A stretch of 64,000 nt of DNA from Vibrio sp. Y2-5 (GCF_014596725.1 NZ_JACVEG010000002.1:434001-498000), one strand, 5' to 3'; numbered from the stretch's first letter, positions 17,209-26,593 are shown. The notes: generated by a model not told the origin, from the letters alone. Program-made: numbers and translations.

Positions 17209-18237
17209 TTAAGCGACTTGCCACTGAATAGCTTCACCTGCGCGAATTGGAACCACGGTTTCACCGCCAAAAGGCATGCTTGCAGGAACTTCCCAAGACG
17301 CTTTAGTTAGAGTCACTGTGTCTGTGTTGCGTGGAACACCGTAGAAGTCTGGGCCATTATGGCTCGCGAATGCTTCAAGATTCTCAAGCTTGCCTTCTTG
17401 CTCGAACACTTCTGCATAAAGTTCCAGTGCAGCGTGAGCCGTGTATGAACCCGCACAACCACAAGCGGCTTCTTTCTTGCCTTTCGCGTGAGGTGCTGAG
17501 TCTGTTCCAAGGAAAAACTTCTTATTGCCAGACGTTGCTGCCGCAACGAGCGCATGTTGGTGTGTTGCTCGTTTTAAAATTGGCAGACAGAACAGGTGAG
17601 GGCGAATACCGCCAACCAACATGTGGTTGCGGTTAAACAGCAAGTGGTGAGCGGTAATGGTTGCTGCCACGTTGTCTGAAGCGTTTTTTACAAAGTTAAC
17701 CGCTTCTGTGGTTGTAATGTGTTCTAAAACGATTTTAAGGTTCGGGAAATCATTCACGATTGGCGCAAGAACCGTTTCTAAGAAGGTCTTTTCACGGTCA
17801 AAAATGTCGACTTCGTGAGTGGTCACTTCGCCGTGAACCAGCAGCAACATGCCTTCTTCTTGCATTGCTTGCAGAACTGGGTAAATGTTTTTCGCGTTAG
17901 TCACGCCTGAGTCAGAGTTCGTCGTTGCACCTGCTGGGTAAAGTTTTGCTGCAACAACGGCGCCAGACGCTTTCGCTTGGCGAATATCTTCTGCTGAGGT
18001 GTTATCGGTTAAGTACAAAGACATCAAAGGTTGGAAGGTCGAGCTTGGATTCTGCGCCATGATGCGATCACGGTAAGCAAGCGCCATTTCAGTATTGGTT
18101 ACTGGTGGGACGGTGTTTGGCATAATAAGCGCGCGTCCGTTGTAACGGCTGATGTCACGTACAGTATCTGCGAGAACTTCGCCATCGCGAAGGTGAACGT
18201 GCCAGTCGTCGGGACGAGTGATCGTAAGTGTTGTCAT
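17209..18237 (-). CDS. pyrC: Dihydroorotase, type II
   Basis: 342 residues (E. coli 348). It catalyses reversible cyclisation of carbamoyl aspartate to dihydroorotate in pyrimidine synthesis. Zinc ligands are visible in WHVHLRDGE near the N-terminus; the carbamylated Lys is in [17 protein letters not shown], and further ligands are in LLVHGEVT and LEHITT, with the catalytic Asp in GTDSAPH. Start at ATG 18237, supported by GGGAGC upstream. It is a single gene and converges with the L,D-transpeptidase operon. A PurR-like operator lies 60 bases upstream. Confidence 0.96.
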   Translation of the reverse strand: MTTLTITRPDDWHVHLRDGEVLADTVRDISRYNGRALIMPNTVPPVTNTEMALAYRDRIMAQNPSSTFQPLMSLYLTDNTSAEDIRQAKASGAVVAAKLYPAGATTNSDSGVTNAKNIYPVLQAMQEEGMLLLVHGEVTTHEVDIFDREKTFLETVLAPIVNDFPNLKIVLEHITTTEAVNFVKNASDNVAATITAHHLLFNRNHMLVGGIRPHLFCLPILKRATHQHALVAAATSGNKKFFLGTDSAPHAKGKKEAACGCAGSYTAHAALELYAEVFEQEGKLENLEAFASHNGPDFYGVPRNTDTVTLTKASWEVPASMPFGGETVVPIRAGEAIQWQVA

Positions 18238-18296
18238 GAATAGCTCCCACCATGAAGTCATTGGAATGATTGGAGCCTAAAAAGAAAATTTGCGTC

Positions 18297-18312
18297 ACGC
18301 AAACGCTTCCGT
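18297..18312. promoter_or_regulatory. PurR-like operator upstream of pyrC
   Basis: ACGCAAACGCTTCCGT matches the PurR consensus ACGCAAACGTTTGCGT at 14 of 16 positions, 60 bases before the pyrC start. PurR repression of pyrC is established in E. coli; its action here is inferred. Confidence 0.6.
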
Positions 18313-18516
18313 TTAGGCGACAGGATGATAGAGTAAATGGCTTCTCATTTCATCTTTTAATTTGTCTGTTCTGTTAGTCTGGAACAATTTTTCGTGGCTA
18401 ATTGATTGAAACAATAGCGTATTTGTGTCATTCATAGCCCTGTTCTCTTTTCACTGAAAGCAATACGTCTCGGTGGCTCGGGAATCTATTTTTAACCATA
18501 CGTAAGGATGTGTGTC

Positions 18517-20337
18517 ATGTCGTCAGCGGTGCTTTCTCAAATCAATGTGTATCCAGTGAAATCGGTGGGTGGACTTTCTTTATCTACTGCATGGGTTGAG
18601 AAACAAGGGTTGATGTTTGACCGACGATTTATGTTGGCACTCGCTGACGGCAGTATGGTGACAGCCCGTAAATACCCGCAAATGGTCAAAATTCGATCTA
18701 CCCTAACGCCAGATGGCCTGATTTTTAGCGCGCAGGGAAAATCGCCACTTACCATTCGTTATGCTGATTTTAAAATGCAGGAATCACCAGCAACAGTTTG
18801 GGATGACAGCTTTATTGCGTACACCACAACAGATGAAGCTGACGACTGGTTCAGTGAGATTATGGGGCAGCGTGTTGAGCTGTTGTTCACTGGTCAACAG
18901 TCCAATCGTGTACGTGAGAAGTTCGGTCATAACGTCAGCTTTGCGGATGGTTATCCGCTACTGATTATTAGCCAAGGTTCGCTGGATGAGCTAAACCGTC
19001 GCAGCCCTGAACGTCACTGCATGGATCAATTTAGAACCAACCTTGTTGTTTCTGGCACCGAACCTTTTGCGGAAGATAGTTGGAAGCGCATCCGTATTGG
19101 TGAGGTGGAATTTGAGGCTCTGAAGCCTTGTGAACGTTGTATTATGACGACGGTGGATATCAAAAAAGGCCAATACCGCCCAACCAAAGAACCACTGCGT
19201 ACTCTTTCCCAGTTTCGTGCCAACGAGCGCGGAGGCGTATTCTTCGGTCAAAATCTTGTTGCCAGAAATGAAGGCATGATTCATGCGGGAGATAAGATTG
19301 AAGTTATTGAATACAAAGAGAAAGAGCACTACCCAGATTTAGGTCAGAGCCACTACCTGATGACGTGTGTAGAGCGTGAAGAAATCGCCCGCGATTTTGT
19401 GACTTTCTGGCTGGAGCCACAACATGGCGTGTTGCCAAATTACCAGCCCGGTCAGCATTTACCGATTGAAATTGTCGTCGATGGTGAAAATGTTGGTCGT
19501 TTTTACACTATGTCATCAAGTCCGTCTCGTCCGGGACGGCTGGCGATTTCTGTTAAGCGTGTCGATGGCGGCCGTGTCTCTAACTGGTTGCTTGATAACC
19601 TTCAGGTTGGGGATACATTAACTACCCAAACACCCGATGGCAGCTTTCATTTATCCTCTGAGCATCACAATCAGCCGTTGTTACTGCTTTCTGCGGGAAG
19701 TGGCGTGACGCCTATGCTGTCTATGCTACGTTATCTGGCAGATAACAAGCAGATGCGTGATGTAGTGTTCTATCATCAATGTCGCTCTGTTGAAGACATT
19801 CCATGTCGTGAAGAGCTAGAGCAATTAGAGCTTGCCCATCCTGAACTGAAAGTGTTTATTTCGCTCTCTCAACCACCGGTTGACTGGTTTGGTTTGAAAG
19901 GTCGTTTGTCCCTGTCACACATCAAGCAAGTGAAAGATGTCGCTACACGCCAAGTGTTTGTGTGTGGTCCAGATGGATTTATGCAAAAAGCCAAGAATTT
20001 GCTACTTAAGCAAGGTGTGGCTGAAAATGCTTACCACCAAGAAGCGTTTGGCGTCGCGCAGCAAACCGTCAGAGAATTTAAAACCTTGCAGTTAAGTGTT
20101 AACGGCAATCTGTTTGAAGGAAATAACCAAAGCACCCTGTTAGAGCAAGCTGAAGCGGCGGGTTTTCCTATTGCCAACAGTTGCCGCGCTGGATTTTGCG
20201 GTGCGTGTAAGGTGAAGGTTGAATCGGGTAAAGTCCATCAGCCTGATGTTCCAGCATTGCAAGAACATGAACGTAATATGGGTATGGCTTTAGCTTGTTG
20301 CTGTGTACCAGAAACGGATATTGAAGTGGTGAACTAG
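18517..20337 (+). CDS. MOSC-domain / flavin reductase / 2Fe-2S fusion protein
   Basis: 606 residues with three parts. Residues about 1-265 are an N-terminal MOSC barrel plus MOSC domain like YcbX (VYPVKSVGGLSL, CERCIMTTVDIKKGQ), which bind molybdenum cofactor. Residues about 280-510 form a ferredoxin-reductase fold with FAD motif RFYTMSSSPS, NAD motif LLSAGSGVTPMLSM and VCGPDGFM. Residues about 520-606 are a plant-type 2Fe-2S ferredoxin (NSCRAGFCGACKVKV plus a distal Cys). The fusion probably passes NAD(P)H electrons to a Mo-dependent reduction of N-hydroxylated compounds, as for YcbX. Start 18517 has AAGGA eight bases upstream. Confidence 0.9.
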   Translation: MSSAVLSQINVYPVKSVGGLSLSTAWVEKQGLMFDRRFMLALADGSMVTARKYPQMVKIRSTLTPDGLIFSAQGKSPLTIRYADFKMQESPATVWDDSFIAYTTTDEADDWFSEIMGQRVELLFTGQQSNRVREKFGHNVSFADGYPLLIISQGSLDELNRRSPERHCMDQFRTNLVVSGTEPFAEDSWKRIRIGEVEFEALKPCERCIMTTVDIKKGQYRPTKEPLRTLSQFRANERGGVFFGQNLVARNEGMIHAGDKIEVIEYKEKEHYPDLGQSHYLMTCVEREEIARDFVTFWLEPQHGVLPNYQPGQHLPIEIVVDGENVGRFYTMSSSPSRPGRLAISVKRVDGGRVSNWLLDNLQVGDTLTTQTPDGSFHLSSEHHNQPLLLLSAGSGVTPMLSMLRYLADNKQMRDVVFYHQCRSVEDIPCREELEQLELAHPELKVFISLSQPPVDWFGLKGRLSLSHIKQVKDVATRQVFVCGPDGFMQKAKNLLLKQGVAENAYHQEAFGVAQQTVREFKTLQLSVNGNLFEGNNQSTLLEQAEAAGFPIANSCRAGFCGACKVKVESGKVHQPDVPALQEHERNMGMALACCCVPETDIEVVN

Positions 20338-20356
20338 GCGCTATTCACCGCCCTAT

Positions 20357-20392
20357 AAAAAACAGCCAACTATTATTAGCTGGCTGTTTTTT
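20357..20392. terminator. Bidirectional terminator
   Basis: AACAGCCA / TGGCTGTT stem flanked by A-rich and T-rich tracts, between the MOSC fusion gene and the convergent regulator-like gene. Confidence 0.8.
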
Positions 20393-20400
20393 ATTTTCTT

Positions 20401-21009
20401 TTAAAGTGATTTGCCAAGCACTAATTGGCACATTTGTTCAAACTGTGCGGTATTGCCTGAAAACAGTTCATCAATCACCAGCTGTGTTTTTATTCCAGAC
20501 AGTTTGCGCTTCATGGCTTCTCTTACGAGTAAAGCAACATGATGTTCTTTGTTAATGGCTCCCTGCTGATTCGGCTGCCAGCGAGCAAACTGTTGGCTTA
20601 AGCTATTTTCTACAAGCTTTGGCTCAAGTTTTTTGACTTCATCTTTGAGTACTTGTAACAAATGCGGGTACACTTCGTCACCTGCATTTGTCGACTGTAT
20701 GCGGCTTAGCAGTGCCGAACTCAATTCTGTTAGTGTGATGAATCCAGATTGATGAGGGAATTCATCTCGTAGACGAACTGAAAAATCAACCCGAGTGATG
20801 TGAGTATTTGGCAAAAAGGTGAGGGAGCATAAGCATTCGATAGGGATCCAAATCGCTTGTCCTGCTTCAATGGCGTACTCTTGTTTGCCCAATTTGAATA
20901 GAGCAAGACCATTGTTAACCTTGACTAAACTATGCTTTGTTGCGCGCTTACGCGGTGTGACTTCCAGATATGGAAATAAGCAGGTTTCAGATTGAATAGC
21001 GTAGTTCAT
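20401..21009 (-). CDS. AraC-like cupin regulator with shortened C-terminus
   Basis: About 202 residues. The N-terminal half is a cupin-like sensor of AraC regulators (KVNNGLALFKLGKQEYAIEAGQAIWIPIE). The C-terminal part, where two helix-turn-helix motifs of about 100 residues would be expected, is short; only one helix pair (VREAMKRKLSGIKTQLVIDELF) is plausible. It may be a natural single-HTH variant or a trimmed protein. No frameshift is evident. Start at ATG 21009 because GAGG lies at proper spacing; the longer frame from 21066 lacks this. It converges with the MOSC fusion gene. Ligand and targets unknown. Confidence 0.6.
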   Translation of the reverse strand: MNYAIQSETCLFPYLEVTPRKRATKHSLVKVNNGLALFKLGKQEYAIEAGQAIWIPIECLCSLTFLPNTHITRVDFSVRLRDEFPHQSGFITLTELSSALLSRIQSTNAGDEVYPHLLQVLKDEVKKLEPKLVENSLSQQFARWQPNQQGAINKEHHVALLVREAMKRKLSGIKTQLVIDELFSGNTAQFEQMCQLVLGKSL

Positions 21010-21254
21010 ACAAGGCCTCATAAAATTAAGGGCGCTAAGATTAACGTTTATCCACTCAAAAGCCAAATATCGAGTTGTGGATCACTTAGCCGCGGCCTAA
21101 CCGCGATGCCTATCAGTTAGGAAATAGAAGGAATACAGACAGAAACTTATTTTTGATTTTCTGGTCTGACCTTACAATTTATGTGCTTATGATAGCTGCG
21201 AGCTCTTGCGAGTGCGCGTAGAATAGGCCAGTTTTTTATTTGATGTACGAGAAT

Positions 21255-22358
21255 ATGACTTCAACCACCGACCCGTATCAAGAGATTCGTCCCTATAATG
21301 ACGATGAAATTCCTGCAGCCATCGAACGTTTAATTAATGATGAAGAATTTATCACAGCGATTCTCGATCATCGTTTTGAGCGTCAACCTTCATGGCTAAA
21401 AACGATGATGGGCCCATTCGTAAAAGCTTACCTTAAGTTTAAGTGGGCAAAGCTGACTTCGGTTGATGCCATTCAGCTAGAAGTAAAAAAGTATTTAGAA
21501 AAAACGTTGGAACACACCACCAAGGGTGTGACTTACAGTGGCTTGAACAAACTAGATAAGAATACAGCTTACCTGTTTGTGTCTAATCACCGTGATATCG
21601 CGATGGATCCTGCGTTGGTTAACTACGGTTTGTATGAGTCAGGGCACCGTACAGTTCGTATCGCTATTGGCGATAACTTGCTGAAGAAGCCTTGTGCAAC
21701 AGAACTGATGCGATTGAACAAAAGCTTTATCGTTAAGCGTTCGGCGAAAGCGCCACGTGAAATGATGAAAGCTCTGGGTACTTTGTCTGGTTATATTAAG
21801 CACTCTTTGGATACAGGGCATTCAATTTGGATTGCTCAAAAAGAAGGTCGTGCGAAAGACGGTAACGACTTTACCGATCCTGCGATCCTTAAAATGTTTA
21901 ACGTCGAAGGCCGCAAACAGAAAGTTGAGTTTTCTGAGTACATTAAGTCGCTAAGAATTGTGCCTGTTTCAATTTCCTATGAGAACGACCCTTGTGATAT
22001 TGCCAAAGCTCGCGAGCTTTATGAAAAAGCGACCCATGGTAAATACGAAAAAGGCGAATTTGAAGACATCGAAAGTATCATTCAGGGCATCATCGGTGAC
22101 AAAGGCCGAGTTCATGTCGCTTTTGGTGAGGTGATCACTGAGACTTACGAAACGCCGGAAGAGCTTGCACAAGAAATTGACCGTCAAATCCACGCTAACT
22201 ACAAGTTGTACCCAATTAACTTGTTAGCGGCTGGACGTGAAGATGCAGACATTACACCTGCGGTAAAAGCGAAATTGGAGCAAAAACTGTCTCAGCTTCC
22301 ACTGAATGCACATCAGTATCTGCTTGATAGCTACGCAAACCCAGTGCGTAATCAATAA
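21255..22358 (+). CDS. PlsC-type acyltransferase
   Basis: About 367 residues. The central domain has acyltransferase motifs: FVSNHRDIAMDPAL in place of the usual HX4D block (the His-Asp spacing is one residue longer if the distal Asp is used, although an HxD reading is also possible), and WIAQKEGRAKDG in place of the EGTR block. It would transfer acyl groups to a glycerol phosphate or related acceptor at the inner membrane. No clear membrane segment is seen. The ATG at 21255 follows GAG; starts at 21240 or 21243 are possible. Single gene with its own terminator. Confidence 0.75.
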   Translation: MTSTTDPYQEIRPYNDDEIPAAIERLINDEEFITAILDHRFERQPSWLKTMMGPFVKAYLKFKWAKLTSVDAIQLEVKKYLEKTLEHTTKGVTYSGLNKLDKNTAYLFVSNHRDIAMDPALVNYGLYESGHRTVRIAIGDNLLKKPCATELMRLNKSFIVKRSAKAPREMMKALGTLSGYIKHSLDTGHSIWIAQKEGRAKDGNDFTDPAILKMFNVEGRKQKVEFSEYIKSLRIVPVSISYENDPCDIAKARELYEKATHGKYEKGEFEDIESIIQGIIGDKGRVHVAFGEVITETYETPEELAQEIDRQIHANYKLYPINLLAAGREDADITPAVKAKLEQKLSQLPLNAHQYLLDSYANPVRNQ

Positions 22359-22378
22359 CGTTCAGAGATTAGAGATGT

Positions 22379-22410
22379 AAAAAGAGAAGCTTTAAAGCTT
22401 CTCTTTTTTT
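22379..22410. terminator. Terminator, palindromic
   Basis: AAAGAGAAGC / GCTTCTCTTT inverted repeat around TTTAAA, followed by a run of T residues, between the acyltransferase gene and the convergent dehydrogenase gene. It can act on both strands. Confidence 0.85.
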
Positions 22411-22437
22411 ACTTAATCTTCATGTAGTTAAAGATTG

Positions 22438-23595
22438 TTACAGCGCGAGTTTAAGGATCTCTACTACATCATCAGGGGTTATGTCACCGTGTTCCCCAAG
22501 GGCTAGCATGCCGTGTTCGATGAGTTTTTGCTTCACAGCGAGAATGGCTGTTTCATCCAGTTCGTATGCTGAAAGAGTGGTTGGGTTGCCCATCATAGTG
22601 AAGAACTCTTCGGTCTTCTGAATCGCAAGTTCGATTTGCTCATCTTCACTGCCTGAAGTGATGTTCAGAACTCGGTTTGCGTACTGGAGCAGTTTGCCTT
22701 TCTTCTGTTCTTTTTTGTAACGCCATAGTGAAGGCATGACAATCGCCAGTGTTTGCGCGTGGTCTAAACCGTATAAAGCTGTCAGCTCATGACCAATAGC
22801 GTGAGTAGCCCAATCTGAAGGGACACCATTTTTCAATGTGCCGTTGAGAGCCATTGTCGCTGTCCACATCAGGTTCGCACGCACGTCATAATCGTTTGGC
22901 TTTTCTAGAGCGACAGGCCCATCTTCCTGAATGTTCAGCAGTAGGCTTTCAGCAAAGCGGTCAGACACTTTCGCGTTCACAGGGTAAGTCATGTACTGTT
23001 CCATAATGTGAACGAAACTATCCACAGCACCATTTGCGATTTGACGAGCAGGAAGCGAGTAAGTCGTTTCTGGGTCAAGAATCGAGAATACAGGGAGAAC
23101 AAAATCAGAGCCGAAGGAAAGCTTATCTTGAGTAGCTGCACGAGTAATCACACTATTGCGATTCATCTCTGAACCTGTTGCCGGAAGAGTGAGTACGCAA
23201 CCCAATGGCAGTGCTTCCTTCACACAATTTCCGCCGCTAGTGATGATGTCCCAGTAGTCACCGTCATAACAAGCGCCAGCAGCAATCAACTTACTTCCAT
23301 CAATCACGGATCCACCACCCACAGCAAGAATGAAGTCTATCTTTTCTTGCTTAGCAAGTTCGACTGCTTTAATCAGTGTTTCATAATGAGGATTTGGCTC
23401 AATGCCGCTGAATTCAAATACAGTGAAGTCTTTCAATGCATCAATAACTTGGTCATAAACGCCATTTTTTTTAATGCTACCGCCACCGTAGGTGATCAGA
23501 ATACGGCTGTTGGGTGCAATTTCTTGCTTAAGAGTCGCAATTTGACCTTTGCCGAAGTGGACTCTGGTTGGGTTGAAGTAAGTAAAATTATTCAT
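22438..23595 (-). CDS. yqhD: Iron-containing alcohol dehydrogenase (YqhD-like)
   Basis: 385 residues (E. coli YqhD 387). It should reduce aldehydes with NADPH in the cytosol. Visible are the N-terminal TYFNPTRVHFGKGQI, the nucleotide loop LAVGGGSVIDGSK, LPATGSEMNRNSVI, and metal ligands in VDSFVHIMEQY, WATHAIGHELTALYG and LDHAQTLAIV. The pattern fits the butanol-dehydrogenase/YqhD group of type III alcohol dehydrogenases. Start at ATG 23595; a GTG three codons upstream is the alternative. Single gene. A link to aldehyde detoxification is known for YqhD and inferred here. Confidence 0.88.
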   Translation of the reverse strand: MNNFTYFNPTRVHFGKGQIATLKQEIAPNSRILITYGGGSIKKNGVYDQVIDALKDFTVFEFSGIEPNPHYETLIKAVELAKQEKIDFILAVGGGSVIDGSKLIAAGACYDGDYWDIITSGGNCVKEALPLGCVLTLPATGSEMNRNSVITRAATQDKLSFGSDFVLPVFSILDPETTYSLPARQIANGAVDSFVHIMEQYMTYPVNAKVSDRFAESLLLNIQEDGPVALEKPNDYDVRANLMWTATMALNGTLKNGVPSDWATHAIGHELTALYGLDHAQTLAIVMPSLWRYKKEQKKGKLLQYANRVLNITSGSEDEQIELAIQKTEEFFTMMGNPTTLSAYELDETAILAVKQKLIEHGMLALGEHGDITPDDVVEILKLAL

Positions 23596-24020
23596 TTTTA
23601 TCACTCATAGAACGTTTTAGTTGAAGCTATTTTACGGCTAGCCAAAGTGTGTGTGGAGTCAATTATACTCATTGAAACAAGTTTATAGGATATTTTAGTC
23701 AGAATTTTATTGATGATTTTTAGAGGGGCGATAAGCAACGAAACTGAGTAGTAGCAAGGGGTGGGAGATAATTATCAAGAGGAATATATGGTTGGCGAAA
23801 TAAACATATTAAAAATATATGAAAATATATCTGTCTATTTAGAGCACAAGGTGTATAGTAGCTGCAGCTCTTAAGCATGAGCTATTAATGAAACATTAAG
23901 TACAAGTCTCTTCTCAGTTCTCTTGCGATTTTCTCGTCATATTCCTGCGATAACTTTTCTTCATATTCCATAAAGTAGTTTTTGTTTACGACTTTTAATT
24001 AATTTTATCGAGGTATATAT
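23596..24020 (+). promoter_or_regulatory. Intergenic region with probable cold-shock promoter and leader
   Basis: A 425-base gap. The first 250 bases show no gene or repeat. A TATAGT box at 23854-23859, with a weak -35 about 17 bases before, would start a leader of roughly 155 bases in front of the cold-shock gene. Long AT-rich leaders are typical of cspA genes and act as RNA thermosensors. The leader ends with GAGG ahead of the ATG. Exact start and structure are not established. Confidence 0.4.
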
Positions 24021-24233
24021 ATGTCTAACCAAACAACTGGTTCTGTAAAGTGGTTCAACGAAACTAAAGGCTTCGGCTTTATCACTCCTGATAACGGCGG
24101 TGCTGATGTATTCGTTCACTTTAACGCTATCGCTGCTGAAGGCTTTAAAACGTTAAACGAAGGTCAAAAAGTTAGCTTCGTAATTGAGAAAGGCAACAAA
24201 GGCCCTCAAGCTGCTAACGTATCACCACTATAA
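24021..24233 (+). CDS. cspA: CspA-family cold-shock protein
   Basis: 70 residues, a single cold-shock domain that binds single-stranded RNA and DNA. Both RNP motifs are intact: KGFGFITP (RNP1) and VFVHFNAI (RNP2). The N-terminus [17 protein letters not shown] is standard. It follows a long AT-rich leader, with GAGG as ribosome site, and ends at a stem-loop. Which Csp paralogue it is cannot be told from the sequence. Confidence 0.95.
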   Translation: MSNQTTGSVKWFNETKGFGFITPDNGGADVFVHFNAIAAEGFKTLNEGQKVSFVIEKGNKGPQAANVSPL

Positions 24234-24242
24234 GTTTTAAAG

Positions 24243-24270
24243 TAGGAGGTGTCGCCATCACCTCCTATTT
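24243..24270 (+). terminator. Terminator after the cold-shock gene
   Basis: TAGGAGGTG / CACCTCCTA stem, loop TCGCCAT, followed by TTTCTTT, just after the stop. Confidence 0.75.
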
Positions 24271-24384
24271 CTTTCCCCAGCTCCCTTCCCTAAATTTTCC
24301 ACTATCTAAAGTATTTTATGACTAGAAGAACAAGTCGCCAGCTTTACTGGTACTATAGTAAGCGTGATAAGAAATCCGCTAAGG

Positions 24385-24606
24385 ATGCATATCCGTTTGT
24401 TTAAAATAGATTTTCACTTGCACCAAGAAAATGTACAGTGGTCTGCAAACATTCATCAGCTAAATAGCGATGTGTTAAAAAGACACACTTTAATTAAGCT
24501 TCAAACATTCGAAGATGATCTTCACTTCTCATTTTGTGAAACAACAAATGAAGGTGAAATATTTTCTAGCCAAGGGCACCAATTAGGAACATTTTTAGTT
24601 CACTAA
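24385..24606 (+). CDS. Small hypothetical protein
   Basis: 73 residues from ATG 24385, or 80 from a GTG at 24364. The composition is soluble, rich in His, Glu and Leu (FHLHQENVQWSANIHQL, EDDLHFSFCETTNEGE). No family recognised. It lies between the cold-shock gene and a very small basic protein gene, with 22 bases to the latter, so they may share a transcript. The ribosome site is weak for both starts. Confidence 0.5.
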   Translation: MHIRLFKIDFHLHQENVQWSANIHQLNSDVLKRHTLIKLQTFEDDLHFSFCETTNEGEIFSSQGHQLGTFLVH

Positions 24607-24628
24607 TTATTGAAGAGCAAGAAGAAGC

Positions 24629-24778
24629 ATGAAAAAAAGCAAACAAACTAAGACGAAAGCTAAGAAAAAAATTCAAGAAGAATCAATTGTTGATAAAAAA
24701 CCATCGTTAAATGAAACAAGAAGAAAAATTGAAGATATTTTGTTAGAAAGAGAACAACAGAAACTGTTCAATCTTTAA
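24629..24778 (+). CDS. Very small basic protein, 49 residues
   Basis: ATG at 24629 preceded by AAGAAG at good spacing, open to TAA at 24776-24778. The first third is Lys-rich (MKKSKQTKTKAKKKIQEE) and the rest forms a probable helix, ETRRKIEDILLEREQQKLF. The RRKIED pattern resembles short gammaproteobacterial proteins of the PA3496/DUF3545 kind, but this is only a visual likeness. It is probably nucleic-acid associated because of its charge. Likely cotranscribed with the preceding small gene. Confidence 0.55.
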   Translation: MKKSKQTKTKAKKKIQEESIVDKKPSLNETRRKIEDILLEREQQKLFNL

Positions 24779-25063
24779 ATTTGCACATTATTACTGCTTC
24801 TTTAATTTGCCGCGTAAGTAGGAAGGAATTCTATTGCTAAAATATTTTTTATTTTAGTGTGGATATTCCCGTTATTCCTAAAAAATATTCACTCCTCCGT
24901 TATCATTTTCACCCTATCTAGTACCAAATACCCTTAATTTTCAATTCCTAGCAAAGCTAAAAAGTTTGCATTCTTTTCGTTAATCTGTCTTTCTAACTTA
25001 AATGTCGGGCTATGATCAGTGTGGCATGTGTTGAAAAAATATATTAAAGAAAAAGGTGTGAGC

Positions 25064-26488
25064 ATGGCAAAAACACAACAGTTAATTGAAGGCCCTATTA
25101 ATAAAGCGCTTTTGTCTCTCGCAATTCCTATTGTTTTTGGTCAGCTATTACAATCAGCTTATCAACTGACGGATGCCTTCTGGGTAGGGCGTTTGGGTGC
25201 CAACGAAGTGGCTGCTGTTTCAGTAAGCATGCCAGTAACTTTCCTCGTTATTGCGTTGGGAGCTGGGCTTGCTATGGCAGGGGCGACTCTGACTGCTCAG
25301 TACATGGGCGCAAGACAGTATGACAAGGTAAACCATGTTGCAGGGCAAACTATGCTGATGGTGTTTATTACCTCAGTTGTTTTGGGTTTTCTTGGCTATT
25401 TGCTTTCACCTTATTTTTTGAAGTTGCTTGGCGTAGAAGATGCGGTATATACCAATGCTCTTAGCTTTATGCGTATCTCTTTTGTTAGCGTAATTTTTGT
25501 CTTTGTCTACAACATGTTTCAAGCATTGATGAGAGGCACTGGGCAAGTTAAAGTCCCGCTTTATATCGTGCTTGGCACGGTGTTGCTTAACTTCGTGCTC
25601 GATCCATTATTCATCTTTGGTATGGGAAATTTTGCTGGTCTAGGCGTTTCAGGAGCAGCACTTGCTACACTTGTCACTCAAGCTCTTGCGGCATTCACTG
25701 GTTTTTATATTCTTTCCAAAGGCAAACATGGTATTCATTTAAGGTGGCAAGATTTATCGCCTGACTGGACTTACATCAAACGTGCGTTCTTTTTGGGAGC
25801 TCCGGGTTCAGTTGAACTTTCAGCACGGGCGCTGGGTTTGATTACCATGTCATTTCTGGTCGCGAGTTTCGGAACCGTAACGATAGCGTCTTACGGTGTA
25901 GGTTCGAACATTCTTCAATTGATTACCATCCCTGCGATGGGGTTAGCGATGGCTGTTTCTACTCTTGTTGGACAGAATTTAGGTGCCAACCGTGTTGATC
26001 GTGCGGCTAAAATTACCGTAATTGGCTCGATATGGAGTTTTGTCATGTTGACGGTTATCGGTGTGTTTGCTTATTTATTAGCACCAAACGTAGTGAAGTT
26101 TTTCATTCCCGACAATCCTCAAGTTGTTGAGCAAGGTGCAGAATTCCTAAAAGTGATGTGTTTATCTTGGGGGTTTATTGGCGTCCAGCTTTCGATAATG
26201 TCGGCGTTTCGAGCCTCCGGAAATATGACCAACAGTATGATCCTATCACTACTCACTCAGTGGGTGTTCCAATTCCCTCTGGCCTATATTCTGTCTAAAC
26301 ATACCTACTTAGCTGAGAAAGGCATTTGGTGGTCATTTGCTGTGACTAACATACTGGTGGCGCTAGTCGCTGTGGCTTGGTATGCACGTGGTAGTTGGAA
26401 GAAAACTCGTATTATTGAACAAGACGATATTGAAACGTTGGCAACATCGGAAGAAGCTTTGATCGAAGTGGGCGAAAGAAGAGCCTAA
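25064..26488 (+). CDS. MATE-family multidrug exporter
   Basis: 474 residues with about 12 membrane segments in two homologous halves, the normal MATE layout. Typical segments are LAIPIVFGQLLQSAYQLTDA with FWVGRLG after it in the first half, and FFLGAPGSVELSARALGL in the second. It would export cationic drugs in exchange for Na+ or H+ across the inner membrane. Start at ATG 25064, preceded by AAAGGTG; the frame opens further upstream from a GTG at 25019 without a good site. A charged tail of about 30 residues is cytosolic. Single gene. Confidence 0.9.
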   Translation: MAKTQQLIEGPINKALLSLAIPIVFGQLLQSAYQLTDAFWVGRLGANEVAAVSVSMPVTFLVIALGAGLAMAGATLTAQYMGARQYDKVNHVAGQTMLMVFITSVVLGFLGYLLSPYFLKLLGVEDAVYTNALSFMRISFVSVIFVFVYNMFQALMRGTGQVKVPLYIVLGTVLLNFVLDPLFIFGMGNFAGLGVSGAALATLVTQALAAFTGFYILSKGKHGIHLRWQDLSPDWTYIKRAFFLGAPGSVELSARALGLITMSFLVASFGTVTIASYGVGSNILQLITIPAMGLAMAVSTLVGQNLGANRVDRAAKITVIGSIWSFVMLTVIGVFAYLLAPNVVKFFIPDNPQVVEQGAEFLKVMCLSWGFIGVQLSIMSAFRASGNMTNSMILSLLTQWVFQFPLAYILSKHTYLAEKGIWWSFAVTNILVALVAVAWYARGSWKKTRIIEQDDIETLATSEEALIEVGERRA

Positions 26489-26593
26489 TCGCTTGTCAGT
26501 ATTGGCTTAATCAGTCTCCGTACATTAGAGTTTTCTGTTTTATGAGTGGTAACCTAGCGGTGTATTTCTCCACCTATAAGTTACTGCTTTATC

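Noticed and set aside
23780-23840. AT-rich repeats (ATATAT, AAATATAT) as a replication or partition site
   Set aside because: Short low-complexity AT tracts without iterons or DnaA boxes; better taken as part of the cold-shock promoter region.
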